A DNA stretch of 61,218 nt, taken from an alpha proteobacterium L41A. Lineage in GTDB: Bacteria > Pseudomonadota > Alphaproteobacteria > Caulobacterales > Caulobacteraceae. The notes below the pieces were generated by a model that saw nothing but the letters and a program-made list of their open reading frames with translations, was not told where the DNA came from and did not search any database. This document shows positions 8,220 to 16,885 of the stretch, piece by piece (within the stretch, counting starts at the first letter, position 1; each line of letters opens with the position of its first letter). The DNA lies in the NCBI GenBank assembly GCA_000335735.1, contig AMYY01000020.1, forward strand, positions 1-61,218, read 5' to 3'. The translations under genes and the position numbers were made by a program.

Positions 8220-8554
8220 CAGTTCGGCCTGCGACGTTGATTGTTGTTGTCGGGACGCGCCTGTCCGGTTCGGCCGTCGACCACGACCTCACGCACGCGT
8301 CCGTCGCGTTCGACCAGGACGGAATAGTTGCCGTCGCGGCGCGGCTGTGTGTCGATGGGACGGCCGCCGCCGGCCTCGCCGCCACGACGACGGGCCTCGT
8401 CGGGACTGACGCGCGGGCCACGGTCCTGCGAGCGCTGATCCTGATCGCGCGACTGGGCCTGCGCCGACGTCGTCATGACAGGCGCGAAGGCCAGACCGAG
8501 AGCCAGGGCCAGGGCCGGAGGGGCGATCAGGAGAGGGGCGGGTTTGCGAAACAT
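8219..8554 (-). CDS. Small exported PepSY-like protein
   Basis: The 111-residue protein starts at ATG 8552-8554 with a typical signal peptide (MFRKPAPLL, a hydrophobic core, cleavage near AQA-QS). A charged, disordered stretch follows, then a short domain (NYSVLVERDGRVREVVVDG) resembling a PepSY repeat. Its stop shares one base with the regulator start. Small periplasmic PepSY proteins often precede PhoP/FeuP-like pairs and may modulate the kinase; that role is inference. The family match is weak because the domain is short. Confidence 0.65.
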   Translation of the reverse strand: MFRKPAPLLIAPPALALALGLAFAPVMTTSAQAQSRDQDQRSQDRGPRVSPDEARRRGGEAGGGRPIDTQPRRDGNYSVLVERDGRVREVVVDGRTGQARPDNNNQRRRPN

Positions 8555-8782
8555 GGCGACCGATCTAGTCCCGCTCATCTGAACGGGCGCTGAATGCGTC
8601 GTATAGTTTAAAGGGAACGTCGCTCCAAACCGATGACCAGACCTAATGGCGGCGTCCTGACGTCTTTTTCCATCGAGATGAACCAAACCTGATCGATCCT
8701 GTTCAGAAGCGGCTCAGTCGCCGGGTGCTCAAATCGCCTCATCGCTGGTTACCCGACCGGCAGAACATTTGAGGAGATCGCC

Positions 8783-9148
8783 ATGCGCAAGCTCATCGTC
8801 CCCGCCATCGCCCTGGCCGCCGCCTCGGTCGCCGCGCCGTCCTTCGCCCAATCCTATCACCACCGCCCGGCCCCGCCCCATCACGCCAGCTATGGCTCGT
8901 GGCAGTCGATCAACGCCCGCCAGGCCAATCTGGATCGCCGCATCGACCAAGGCTACCGGAATGGCCAGCTAAGCCGCCGCGAGGCTATCCGTCTGCGCAG
9001 CGAGTTCGACAGCCTGCTGCGCCTGGAAGCCAACTATCGCCGCGGCGGCCTGACCGCCTGGGAACGCCAGGACCTGGACCGTCGCTTCGACCGCCTTTCG
9101 GCCCAGATCCGCTACGAGCGCCGCGATCACGACAACCGTCGCGGCTGA
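8783..9148 (+). CDS. Exported small basic protein of unknown function
   Basis: The 121-residue product has a clear signal peptide (MRKLIVPAIALAAASVAAPS, cleaved near FAQ-SY). The mature part is rich in Arg, Tyr and His. Its two helical stretches (ARQANLDRRIDQGYRNGQLS and WERQDLDRRFDRLSAQIRYE) each pair a helix with an LSRREA/LTAWER turn, so it may be a duplicated helical hairpin. GAGGAG at 8771 supports the ATG at 8783. The function is unknown; a periplasmic or envelope location is inferred. A weak hairpin at about 9169-9198 may end transcription. Confidence 0.7.
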   Translation: MRKLIVPAIALAAASVAAPSFAQSYHHRPAPPHHASYGSWQSINARQANLDRRIDQGYRNGQLSRREAIRLRSEFDSLLRLEANYRRGGLTAWERQDLDRRFDRLSAQIRYERRDHDNRRG

Positions 9149-9225
9149 GCCTTAAGTAAAAGATGAGAGGCGCGGTCGACAGGCCACGCCTTTCTTCTGT
9201 TCCAGCCTCAGTTGTCGACCGTTAG

Positions 9226-9265
9226 ACCGATGACATCACAGCGAAACCGATAACATCACAGCGAA
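9226..9265. repeat. Two tandem copies of a 20-bp unit beside tRNA-Arg
   Basis: The unit accgatgacatcacagcgaa at 9226-9245 is followed immediately by accgataacatcacagcgaa at 9246-9265, with one mismatch. The second copy ends two bases from the tRNA 3' CCA. Confidence 0.85.
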
Positions 9266-9267
9266 GA

Positions 9268-9344
9268 TGGCGACCCCGGCAGGACTCCAACCTGCGACCT
9301 CGGCTTTAGGAAAGCCTTGCTCTATGCAGCTGAGCTACGGGGCC
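9268..9344 (-). tRNA. tRNA-Arg (anticodon CCU)
   Basis: The minus strand folds as a standard cloverleaf. The acceptor arm GGCCCCG pairs with CGGGGTC, followed by G and an encoded CCA. The D arm is GCTC..GAGC. The anticodon loop TTCCTAA places CCT at 34-36, and the T arm carries GGTTGGAGTCC. This is the tRNA that reads AGG. Confidence 0.95.
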
Positions 9345-9424
9345 ACGCAGGACGCCGTAGCGGGTCGGGGCCGTCGGGGGAAGTCGGGGCGGCGAAAAAG
9401 TCGGCGGGCTGGTCGGGCGCTTGT

Positions 9425-9442
9425 GGTTAAGGGGTCTTAACC
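9425..9442. promoter_or_regulatory. GGTTAAG-N4-CTTAACC palindrome (CtrA-like spacing off by one)
   Basis: A 7-bp perfect dyad lies downstream of cheE. It contains TTAA-N6-TTAA, whereas the CtrA consensus is TTAA-N7-TTAA. It could equally serve as a short transcription terminator stem for the che operon. The rest of 9345-9537 shows no gene. Confidence 0.25.
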
Positions 9443-9537
9443 TACCAGATATCGCGGTGAACAAAGGACGAAACGGGCGATGTCAGCGATTCGGTCCTGA
9501 TTCGTTTCGCCCTTGTTCCGCGTGAACGGAACGGCCG

Positions 9538-10017
9538 TTAACCAACGGGCGGGACGTGGGCGATCAAGGCGCGCAGGCCCTCCAGAAGGCGGTCGGAATC
9601 GGCACTGGCCTGACCCTGGGCGGCGAGCGTCAGGCGAAGCGCGCGGACGTGGACCTCGACCGAAGGCCAAGACCATGCGCCGGCGTCCTGCATCCGGTCG
9701 GCGATCTCGCAGAGGCTGAAGGCGGCCTCGAAGAAGGTCGGCACATCCAGATAGCCGGCCATGTCGACCATGGCGGAGGCCAAGGCGTAAATCTGGACCG
9801 GAGCATCGTCGGAACGCGTAGCGCACAGGGCCGCGATGGCGTCGACGTTGGCCGCCAATAGCTCGAACACGTTGTCGCGCTGTTCGTCCAGCGCCTGGTT
9901 GGCGCGAGACTCGGCCTCGACGATCAGACGACCGCCCGGACGCGCCATCTGGCGCTGGAGCGAGGTGTGGACCCGGCGGATCTTGGCCGGCTTGGGCGCG
10001 GCGGCGGACCCGGTCAC
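9538..10017 (-). CDS. cheE: Chemotaxis-associated protein CheE
   Basis: This 159-residue protein is the last gene of the chemotaxis operon. Its position after the CheY-like receiver and the RQMARPGGRLIVEAESRANQ opening match the cheE gene that ends the Caulobacter crescentus che cluster. It appears all-helical, with no catalytic motif and no membrane segment. Its start overlaps the upstream receiver's stop by four bases. A role in adaptation or receptor-array tuning is assumed from context only; its molecular function is not established. The name rests on gene order plus an N-terminal motif, not on a search. Confidence 0.65.
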   Translation of the reverse strand: MTGSAAAPKPAKIRRVHTSLQRQMARPGGRLIVEAESRANQALDEQRDNVFELLAANVDAIAALCATRSDDAPVQIYALASAMVDMAGYLDVPTFFEAAFSLCEIADRMQDAGAWSWPSVEVHVRALRLTLAAQGQASADSDRLLEGLRALIAHVPPVG

Positions 10018-10604
10018 AGGCTGACCTTCATCGGCTTCAACAGCATGTCGATCTCGTCCTGATCCATGTTTTCCTCCACCGCCTCGCCCAGGTCGCCGGA
10101 CAGATCGCTTTCGCGACGACCATCGGTGCCGGGCGGCGGGCCGTAGTTGTGCACTCGGCGGTCGGGGCCGATATAGTGTTCGGTCTCGACGAAATCCCGG
10201 TCCTCGCCGCCCAGCCAGATGATCCGCTTGAGCAGCAGCGAGGGCGACAGGGGCTTGGCGACGATGAAGCTGGCGCCGCAGTCGCGGCCCTGGTGAACCT
10301 TGGCCTGGGAGGCGTGACCCAGGATCATGATGACGGGCACATAGCGGGTCGGCGCAGGCGCGTCGCGCCGCAGCCAGCGGACGAAGTCATAACCGTCCAT
10401 GTCCGGCATGATGCAGTCGATCAGGATCAGATCGACCGACCGTCGCGCCAGCAGCTCGACCGCCGCCTGGGCCGAGGTGCACTTGATCTGCTCCTTGCAA
10501 CCGAAGCCCTGAACGATGGAGGCCAGCATATCCAGCGACGTGGGCTGGTCGTCGATCAGAAGGACCGTCGTGTGCGCCAGGTTGACCCGATCGCTCTTGG
10601 CCAT
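10014..10604 (-). CDS. CheY-like receiver with C-terminal RR motifs (CleA-like)
   Basis: The 196-residue protein has a receiver domain (IDD pocket, phosphoacceptor Asp63 in LIDCIMPDMDG, Lys117 in VAKPLSP). The usual Thr/Ser after strand four is replaced in VIMILGHAS. A C-terminal extension of about 60 residues carries IGPDRRV (145-151) and GTDGRRESD (159-167), followed by an acidic tail and LLKPMKVSL. In Caulobacter the gene at this position encodes CleA/CheYIII, one of the CheY-like c-di-GMP effectors that use arginine-rich motifs to act on the flagellar motor. c-di-GMP binding here is inference from position and motifs. Confidence 0.7.
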   Translation of the reverse strand: MAKSDRVNLAHTTVLLIDDQPTSLDMLASIVQGFGCKEQIKCTSAQAAVELLARRSVDLILIDCIMPDMDGYDFVRWLRRDAPAPTRYVPVIMILGHASQAKVHQGRDCGASFIVAKPLSPSLLLKRIIWLGGEDRDFVETEHYIGPDRRVHNYGPPPGTDGRRESDLSGDLGEAVEENMDQDEIDMLLKPMKVSL

Positions 10605-10608
10605 GGCG

Positions 10609-10953
10609 TCAGAACAGCATCAGGTCGCCGGCGTCGGCGGTCGCCGCCTGCCGCTGCTCGCCGGCGGCGGGGCGCAGGCGGCCCGCCATGTCGGCCAGAG
10701 TCAGCCGGCTGACGGCTTCGGACGGGCTGGCGCCGCCGCCCAACATGCGCAGGACGCCGGACAGGGCTTCGAGACGCTGGGTCAGGGCGTCCAGGGCCTG
10801 GGCCTGGGTCAGGGCGTTGGGACGTTCCTCCGGCGGGGCGCGGCGGACCAGATCGCTGACCAAGGCCTCGATCCCGTCGATGCCTTCGCGCACCAGCATC
10901 AGCTCGTCGGCGACGGCGGCCAGCAGATCGGCGTGTTCGGGAGGGGCGCTCAT
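10609..10953 (-). CDS. cheU: Chemotaxis operon protein CheU
   Basis: This 114-residue protein lies between cheD and the Cle-like receiver, exactly where Caulobacter has cheU. It is predicted helical (HADLLAAVADELMLVREGID, then RLEALSGVLRMLGG) and ends in GDLMLF, an acidic-hydrophobic tail also seen at the end of the adjacent CheD (TGALELF). There is no catalytic motif. Start ATG 10951-10953 lies two bases from the cheD stop. The function is unknown. The shared C-terminal tail type with CheD may point to a common partner, but this is speculative. Confidence 0.6.
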   Translation of the reverse strand: MSAPPEHADLLAAVADELMLVREGIDGIEALVSDLVRRAPPEERPNALTQAQALDALTQRLEALSGVLRMLGGGASPSEAVSRLTLADMAGRLRPAAGEQRQAATADAGDLMLF

Positions 10954-10955
10954 GC

Positions 10956-11498
10956 TCAGAACAGTTCCAGGGCGCCGGTGTCGACCGGGGCCATGACGGG
11001 CACGGGTTTGGGCGCGACGACGTCGGTCACGGCGCGTTGCAAGGCCCGACCGGTGACGGGCCAATAGTGCAGGCGCCGGCCGCCGTCGCCACGCAGGCTG
11101 CCGCCCACCACGGGAATGCCTTCGTCGCGGAGGAATTTCTCGGCGAAGTCGGCATTGCTGCGTCCGACGTCTCGCAAGGAATCGAACATGCGGCCGCCGC
11201 CGAACAACTTGGCCTCCAGCCGGTCGCGCCGGGCGCCGGCCTTGAGCATGTCGTTGATCAGAAGCTCCATCGCATAGGCGCCATAGCGACGCCCAGCGTC
11301 CGTCCCCGCGCCCGAGCCTTCGGGCAGCAGGAAGTGGTTCATCCCGCCGACGCCTGCCAGCGGATCGCGCACGCACATGGCGACGCAGGACCCCAGGATG
11401 GTGCTGAGGACGACGTTCGGATCGGACGTGATGTGGTGCTCGCCCTGACCGACGTGAACGCGTTTTTCGGTTGTGTCCTTCAGCGCCGCAAACGTCAT
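10956..11498 (-). CDS. cheD: Chemoreceptor glutamine deamidase CheD
   Basis: The 180-residue protein belongs to the CheD family, which deamidates glutamines of chemoreceptors before methylation. The catalytic cysteine lies in [15 protein letters not shown] (about residue 38). The conserved [10 protein letters not shown] and [10 protein letters not shown] strands follow, and the family histidine is the one in MNHF. Its start overlaps the upstream cheY stop by four bases (ATGA). A C-terminal extension ends in GALELF. Confidence 0.93.
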   Translation of the reverse strand: MTFAALKDTTEKRVHVGQGEHHITSDPNVVLSTILGSCVAMCVRDPLAGVGGMNHFLLPEGSGAGTDAGRRYGAYAMELLINDMLKAGARRDRLEAKLFGGGRMFDSLRDVGRSNADFAEKFLRDEGIPVVGGSLRGDGGRRLHYWPVTGRALQRAVTDVVAPKPVPVMAPVDTGALELF

Positions 11499-11884
11499 GT
11501 CAGTGGACCGAAGACGGCTTCCAGCTTTCCCTTCAGCTGGGCCACGGTGAAAGGCTTGACCAGATAGTTGTTGACGCCGAATTGCACCGCGCGCTGGACC
11601 AGTTCGCGGTCGGCGCGGCCCGTCAGCATGATGAAGGCGGTCTTGGAGGTGGGGGGATGGGCGCGCACGGCGCGCAGCAGGCCCAGGCCATCCAGGTTCG
11701 GCATATTGTAGTCGGAGATGATCAGGTGCGCGGGCTTGCTGATGATCTCGCGCAGGGCGATTTCGCCGTCGGCGGCCTCGCGGATCTCGCGCACGCCGAG
11801 CTGTTGCAGGCTGGTGCGGACCAGCGAGCGCATCGTCATCTGATCATCGACGACCAGGCAGTGAAGTGAGGCGGCGGCGGGCAT
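11495..11884 (-). CDS. cheY: Chemotaxis response regulator CheY (second copy)
   Basis: This is a single-domain receiver of 129 residues: pocket VVDDQMTMR, phosphoacceptor Asp58 ([13 protein letters not shown]), Thr in IMLTG and Lys in LVKPF. It lies between cheB and cheD, as cheYII does in Caulobacter. It would carry phosphate from CheA to the flagellar motor or act as a phosphate sink. A 15-base gap separates it from cheB. Confidence 0.92.
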   Translation of the reverse strand: MPAAASLHCLVVDDQMTMRSLVRTSLQQLGVREIREAADGEIALREIISKPAHLIISDYNMPNLDGLGLLRAVRAHPPTSKTAFIMLTGRADRELVQRAVQFGVNNYLVKPFTVAQLKGKLEAVFGPLT

Positions 11885-11899
11885 AGGTTACGCTCCCGG

Positions 11900-12937
11900 T
11901 TAGGCGACTGACCGCGCGGCCGGATCGGCGCACAGTTCGAGAATGGCGGGGGACAGGCGGTGCAGCGGCAGCTGCCGCTCCACGGCGCCGATTTCATAGG
12001 CGGCCTTGGGCATGCCGTAGACGACGCAGGTCGCCTCGTCCTGACCCAGGGTGCGGCCACCGGCCTGGCGCATGGCCAGCAGACCCTTGGCGCCGTCACG
12101 GCCCATGCCGGTCAGGATCACGCCGGTCATCGGACGCTTCAGCCGGGCGACGGAATCGAACATCACATCGACCGACGGACGGTGGCCGTTGACCGGATCG
12201 CTGGCGACCAGTCGGCAACGGGGCGTCAGGCCGGCGGTCACCTCCAGATGGGTTGCGCCGCCGGGGGCGAGATAAATGTGCCCCGGCTTCAGCAACGCGC
12301 CGTCCACGGCCTCGCTGACGCTGGGAGCGCAGACGCGGTCCAGACGCGCGGCGAAGCTGGCGGTGAAGGTCGCCGGCATGTGCTGGGTGATGACGGTCGC
12401 GGGGCAGTCGAGCGGGAAGCCGCTGAGCACGGTCAGCAGGGCCTCGACCCCGCCGGTGGACGAGCCGATGGCGAGGATATGATTGGGATCGGCGTGATAG
12501 GTCTGCGGCGCCGCCGCCCCGGCAGGCGTGTCGCCGCAGGCGCGGACGCGCGAGCGGGCGGCGGTCTTCACCTTGCCGATCAGGTCGTGAAAGGCGCCGA
12601 CGCTGGCGACGGCGGGCTTGGCCACCGCATCCACGGCGCCGATTTCCAGCGCCGCCAAGGTCACGTCAGTTCCCGCCGCCGTCAGGGTCGAGACCATGAC
12701 CACCGGCATGGGCCGCAGACGCATGATCTTTTCCAGGAACTCCAGCCCGTTCATGTTGGGCATTTCGACGTCCAGGGTGATGACGTCGGGGTTCAGGGCC
12801 TTGATCGCGGCGCGCGCCTCGATGGGATCGGCGGCGGTGCCGACGACCTCGATCTCAGGGTCGGACTTCAGGGCGGCCGAGATCAGCCCACGCATGGTCA
12901 GGCTGTCGTCGACGACGAGGACGCGCACGGGGCTCAT
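11900..12937 (-). CDS. cheB: Chemotaxis methylesterase CheB
   Basis: The 345-residue protein has an N-terminal receiver (VVDDS, phosphoacceptor Asp56 in ITLDVEMP) and a C-terminal methylesterase domain. The catalytic triad motifs are visible: [12 protein letters not shown] (Ser), ITQHMPATF (His) and [11 protein letters not shown] (Asp). It removes methyl groups from receptor glutamates when phosphorylated by CheA. The start at ATG 12935-12937 overlaps the cheR stop by four bases and has the expected N-terminus [12 protein letters not shown]. Confidence 0.95.
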   Translation of the reverse strand: MSPVRVLVVDDSLTMRGLISAALKSDPEIEVVGTAADPIEARAAIKALNPDVITLDVEMPNMNGLEFLEKIMRLRPMPVVMVSTLTAAGTDVTLAALEIGAVDAVAKPAVASVGAFHDLIGKVKTAARSRVRACGDTPAGAAAPQTYHADPNHILAIGSSTGGVEALLTVLSGFPLDCPATVITQHMPATFTASFAARLDRVCAPSVSEAVDGALLKPGHIYLAPGGATHLEVTAGLTPRCRLVASDPVNGHRPSVDVMFDSVARLKRPMTGVILTGMGRDGAKGLLAMRQAGGRTLGQDEATCVVYGMPKAAYEIGAVERQLPLHRLSPAILELCADPAARSVA

Positions 12938-13794
12938 GCGCCACCCAAACGGTAGGTGGTCAGGCCGGCGGTCTGCAGCTGGCTGGTCGCCGGGCCGGAG
13001 ACGCGTTCGGAGTGACCGATATAAAGAGTCGCGCCGGGATTCATCAGCGGAGTGAACCGCTTCCACACCCGTTCTTGGGTCGCGTCATCGAAATAGATGA
13101 CGACGTTGCGGCAGAAGATGACGTCGAACTTGCCCTTCATCGGCCAGTCGCCGATCAGGTTCAGTTCCTTGAAGCTGACCAGACGCTTCAGTTGAGGGCC
13201 CGCGACCCACTGGCCGCGATCGGCGCGGTCGAAATATTTGCGCCACAGGGTGACGGGCGCGGGCTCCAGCGCTTCTTCCGAATAGACGCCGTCATGACCT
13301 TGAGCGACCATGTTGGGGTCGATGTCGGTGGCCAGGATGCGCACGTCCAGCTCCGCCGCCTCGGGCAGGGCCTGGAGTACGGTCAGGGCCATCGAATAGG
13401 GCTCCTGCCCGTTCGAGCAGGCCGCCGACCACAGGCGGACCCGGCCGCCGGCGCGGGCACGCGCCGCCAGTTCGGGCATGACCCGGTCGCGCAGGTCGTC
13501 GAAATGGTGCGGTTCGCGATAGAAGCGGGTGACATTGGTGGTGAGGGCCGCGGTCATCTTCTGGCGCTCGTCGACACCATCCACGCCCTCGACCAGGGCG
13601 CAGTAGTCGCGGAAGCTGGTCAGGCCCAGGGTGCGAAGGCGCTTTGCCAGGCGCGAATAGACGAGCGCGGCCTTGCCCTCGTTCAGGGCGATGCCAGCAT
13701 GGGCGTGCAGCATCTGGGCGATGTGGCGGAAATCGTCGGCGGTGAAGACGAACTCGCCCTCGACGATCGATCCCCGGCCGGCGGCGGCGTTCAT
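12934..13794 (-). CDS. cheR: Chemotaxis methyltransferase CheR
   Basis: The 286-residue protein shows the CheR N-terminal helical domain ([20 protein letters not shown]) and a SAM-binding domain ([28 protein letters not shown]). The family motif [14 protein letters not shown] is followed by YIGHSERV. It methylates chemoreceptor glutamates using SAM. It overlaps cheW and cheB by four bases each, so translation is likely coupled. Confidence 0.95.
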   Translation of the reverse strand: MNAAAGRGSIVEGEFVFTADDFRHIAQMLHAHAGIALNEGKAALVYSRLAKRLRTLGLTSFRDYCALVEGVDGVDERQKMTAALTTNVTRFYREPHHFDDLRDRVMPELAARARAGGRVRLWSAACSNGQEPYSMALTVLQALPEAAELDVRILATDIDPNMVAQGHDGVYSEEALEPAPVTLWRKYFDRADRGQWVAGPQLKRLVSFKELNLIGDWPMKGKFDVIFCRNVVIYFDDATQERVWKRFTPLMNPGATLYIGHSERVSGPATSQLQTAGLTTYRLGGA

Positions 13795-14246
13795 GCGGCT
13801 TCAGCCTCGACTTGAGGCAGGATGTAATCCAGTTCGATCAGGCTGATCATGCGACCGTCGATGGAGAAGATGCCCTTGACGAAGGTCTTGACCTGATCGC
13901 TGGCGACGTCGGGTGTCGGCTGCACCGAGGCATCGCTCATCTGCAGGATGTCGGACACCGCATCGACCAGCAGGCCGACCATCCGGCCGCCGATATGGGC
14001 CACCATGATGACGTGACGCGCCGTCGGTTCCGAGGTCGTCAGGCCGAAGCGTGCGCCCAGGTCGATGATGGGCAGGACTGTGCCGCGCAGGTTGATGACG
14101 CCCTTCATATAGCCCGGCGAGCGGGGCAGAGGGGTCGCCGGCGTCCAGCCGCGGATTTCCCGCACCGACATGATGTCGACGCAGAATTCCTGACTGCCGA
14201 TGCGAAAGGCGATCAGTTCACGCTGGAGATCTTTGGCTTCGGTCAT
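13791..14246 (-). CDS. cheW: Chemotaxis coupling protein CheW
   Basis: This 151-residue CheW-domain protein links receptors to CheA. Conserved features include [20 protein letters not shown], the [20 protein letters not shown] core and the [20 protein letters not shown] strand. Length is normal. It starts three bases after the cheA stop. Confidence 0.95.
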   Translation of the reverse strand: MTEAKDLQRELIAFRIGSQEFCVDIMSVREIRGWTPATPLPRSPGYMKGVINLRGTVLPIIDLGARFGLTTSEPTARHVIMVAHIGGRMVGLLVDAVSDILQMSDASVQPTPDVASDQVKTFVKGIFSIDGRMISLIELDYILPQVEAEAA

Positions 14247-14249
14247 GGT

Positions 14250-16490
14250 TCAGCTCGCGAGCTTGAAGTCGGGACGGACGGATTTGCGGCGCATGTCGGT
14301 GACCAGCACATCGACATCCAGGATCAGGGCCACGCGCCCGTCGCCCAGAATGGTGGCGGCGGCGACGCCCTCGACCTGCTGGTAGTTGGTTTCCAGGCTC
14401 TTGATGACCACCTGGCGCTGGCCCTGGATGGCGTCGAACAGCAGGGCCGCCTGCTGGCCGCCTTCGGTTTCGACGACCACGGCGACGCCTTCGGTCGGGT
14501 TCATCGGCTGTTCGCGGAAGCCCATGATCAGGGCCACATCGATCAGCGGCAGGAACCGGTCGCGGAAGCGGATGACGGGATCCACCCCGCCGACGAAATG
14601 CAGGTCCACGGCCTGCGGGGTCAGGCTTTCGACGATGGCCGGCAGCGGCGCGATCAGCGTCTGTTCGGCCGCGGCGACGACCATGCCGTCCAGCACCGCC
14701 AGCGTCAGGGGCAGGCTGAGGGTGAAGGTCGAGCCCTTGCCCGGCACCGAGCTGATGGAGATGCGGCCGCCCAGGGCCTGGATCGAGCGTTTGACCACGT
14801 CCATGCCCACGCCCCGGCCCGAGATGTCGGAGACGACTGCGGCGGTGGAGAAGCCCGGCGCGAAGATCAGATTGTCGATCTGTTCGTCGGTCAGGGGCGC
14901 ATCGGCGGCGATCAGACCTTTGTCGACGGCGATCTTCTTGACGCGTTCGCGGTTGATGCCGCGGCCGTCGTCGGAGATTTCGATGACGATCCGACCCGAG
15001 CGATGCAGGGCGGCGAGACGCACCGTGCCCTCAGCCGGCTTGCCGGCGGCGACGCGCTCCTCGGGCGCTTCCAGCCCGTGGTCGATGGCGTTGCGCAGCA
15101 TGTGGGTGATGGGCTCGGCTAAGCGTTCGACCACGGTCTTGTCGACCTCGGTGTCCTCGCCGGCCGTGACCAGACGAACCTGTTTGGAGACCATGTCGGC
15201 GACTTCGCGGACCAGACGCGGCATACGCTGGAACACCGACTTCACCGGCTGGGCGCGGATCGCCATGACGCTGTCCTGGATCTCGCGGGTCAGCAGTTCC
15301 AGGTCTTCCATTCCGAGCGCGATGCCGGAGGACCGGGCCAGTCCGCTTTCCAGAACACGCTGCGACAGCATGGCTTGCTGGATGACCAGTTCGCCGACGA
15401 CGTTGATCAGGCGATCCACGCGGTCCAAGTCGACCCGGATGGTCACAGGCGCCGGGGCGACGGCGGCGGCGGGGGTCGGCGCCGAAGCGACTGGAGCGGG
15501 CACGGGAGCGGCGATCGGTGGGGCCGGCGCGGGCTCGGGCTCGACAGCGGCCAAGGGGATGGCTTCAGGCACAGGCAGGGGCGCAGGCTCGGCGGCCGCG
15601 CCGCTCGCCTTGGCCAACAGGGCGGCGATGTCCAGGTCGTCGCTGGCGGGCAGGACGGCGGCCTGTTCGTCCTCGAACGCGCCGATGTCGGCTGCGCCGC
15701 CCAGGGGCGTGATGGTCAGTTCGCAGTCGCTTTCGACGAAATCGAAGACCTCGCGCACGGCTGCCTCATCGACGTCGGCGTCCAGATCGACGGTCCAGGT
15801 CAGGCAGCCGTCCTCGACCGACAGTGCGTCCAGCGTCGGCGTCTCGCTGTCGTCCACGACGACGGTGACCGGCCCCAGACGACCCAGTTCGCGCAGCAGC
15901 AGGCTGGTCTCGTTGGCGTTGACGTACATCCGGCCCATCGGCTTGAACACGACGCGCCAGCCGGTCGACGGCGTGTCGGCGCCCAAGTCGCCGCCCAGAT
16001 CGTCGATGGGCAGGGGCGCGGCGTCGTCCAGCGCCATGTCGAAGGCCATGGGGGTGAAGCCGAAGTCGTCTTCGTCTTCCTCGACCTCGACCGGCGCCTC
16101 GCCGCCGTGGGTCAGGACCTGCATTTCGGCGACCAGTGCGGCGGACCGCGCCTCGTCCACCGGCGGGATCAGGCCCTGGGCCGCCTGGATGTGATCGGCC
16201 AGCACATCGGAAGCGCGCAGCAGGGTCTTGATGGTGATCGGATCGCACGGCTTACGGCCAGCGCGCAGTTCGTCCATCAGGGTCTCGAAGACGTGGGCGA
16301 AGCGAACCAGGTCTTCAAGGCCGAAGGCCCCTGCCCCGCCCTTGACCGAATGGACGGCGCGGAAGACGGCGTTGATCGTCTCCAGATCGGTCTGCCCCTG
16401 TTCAAGCAGCATCAGCTTGGCTTCCAGGTCGGCGAGCAGTTCGTCGCACTCCTGGAAGAAGGTGGCTTTGATGGCTTCGAAGGCGTCCAT
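14250..16490 (-). CDS. cheA: Chemotaxis histidine kinase CheA
   Basis: The 746-residue kinase has an HPt domain with phosphorylated His47 (FRAVHSVKGGAGAFG), a variable acidic region, a long Pro/Ala-rich linker at about 300-355, a P3 dimerisation domain (VDLDRVDRLINVVGELVIQQ), an HATPase domain (MLRNAIDHGLE, IEISDDGRGIN, GRGVGMDVV) and a C-terminal CheW-like regulatory domain. It phosphorylates CheY and CheB in response to receptor state. The order and length are normal for alphaproteobacterial CheA. Confidence 0.96.
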   Translation of the reverse strand: MDAFEAIKATFFQECDELLADLEAKLMLLEQGQTDLETINAVFRAVHSVKGGAGAFGLEDLVRFAHVFETLMDELRAGRKPCDPITIKTLLRASDVLADHIQAAQGLIPPVDEARSAALVAEMQVLTHGGEAPVEVEEDEDDFGFTPMAFDMALDDAAPLPIDDLGGDLGADTPSTGWRVVFKPMGRMYVNANETSLLLRELGRLGPVTVVVDDSETPTLDALSVEDGCLTWTVDLDADVDEAAVREVFDFVESDCELTITPLGGAADIGAFEDEQAAVLPASDDLDIAALLAKASGAAAEPAPLPVPEAIPLAAVEPEPAPAPPIAAPVPAPVASAPTPAAAVAPAPVTIRVDLDRVDRLINVVGELVIQQAMLSQRVLESGLARSSGIALGMEDLELLTREIQDSVMAIRAQPVKSVFQRMPRLVREVADMVSKQVRLVTAGEDTEVDKTVVERLAEPITHMLRNAIDHGLEAPEERVAAGKPAEGTVRLAALHRSGRIVIEISDDGRGINRERVKKIAVDKGLIAADAPLTDEQIDNLIFAPGFSTAAVVSDISGRGVGMDVVKRSIQALGGRISISSVPGKGSTFTLSLPLTLAVLDGMVVAAAEQTLIAPLPAIVESLTPQAVDLHFVGGVDPVIRFRDRFLPLIDVALIMGFREQPMNPTEGVAVVVETEGGQQAALLFDAIQGQRQVVIKSLETNYQQVEGVAAATILGDGRVALILDVDVLVTDMRRKSVRPDFKLAS

Positions 16491-16519
16491 TGGGTCGAGG
16501 TCCGGCGGGCTTTAGGCGA

Positions 16520-16885
16520 TCAGGCGGCGACGCGGCGGACGGCGTCCACCAGCTTGACGGGGTCGAACGGCTTGACGATCCAGCCGGTGGCCCCGGCGGC
16601 GCGGGCACGGGCCTTCTTCTCGACGTCGCTCTCGGTCGTCAGCACCAGCACCGGGGTGGTGCGGTGGTTCGGATTGGCGCGCACGCCCTCGATGACGCCG
16701 AAGCCGTCCATGCGCGGCATATTGATGTCGGTGATGATGACGTCGGCGCCCTTGGCGTCCAGCGTCTCCAGCCCATCCACGCCGTCGACGGCCTGGATCA
16801 CGGTATAGCCCGCATCTTCCAGCGCCATCAGCAGCATGTCGCGCATGGTGCGTGAATCGTCGATCGTCAGAACGGTCTTGGTCAT
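16520..16885 (-). CDS. cheY: Chemotaxis response regulator CheY (first copy)
   Basis: This is a 121-residue single-domain receiver: TIDDSRTMR pocket, phosphoacceptor Asp53 (VIITDINMPRMDG), Thr in LVLTTES, Lys in WIVKPFDP. The start at ATG 16883-16885 overlaps the STAS-gene stop by four bases. It corresponds in position to cheYI of the Caulobacter cluster. Longer upstream frames were rejected because they run through the STAS gene. Confidence 0.93.
   Translation of the reverse strand: MTKTVLTIDDSRTMRDMLLMALEDAGYTVIQAVDGVDGLETLDAKGADVIITDINMPRMDGFGVIEGVRANPNHRTTPVLVLTTESDVEKKARARAAGATGWIVKPFDPVKLVDAVRRVAA

Noticed and set aside
14386..16194. 602-residue plus-strand frame opposite cheA
   Set aside because: It is a shadow of cheA with Ser/Arg/Thr-rich composition and no domain.
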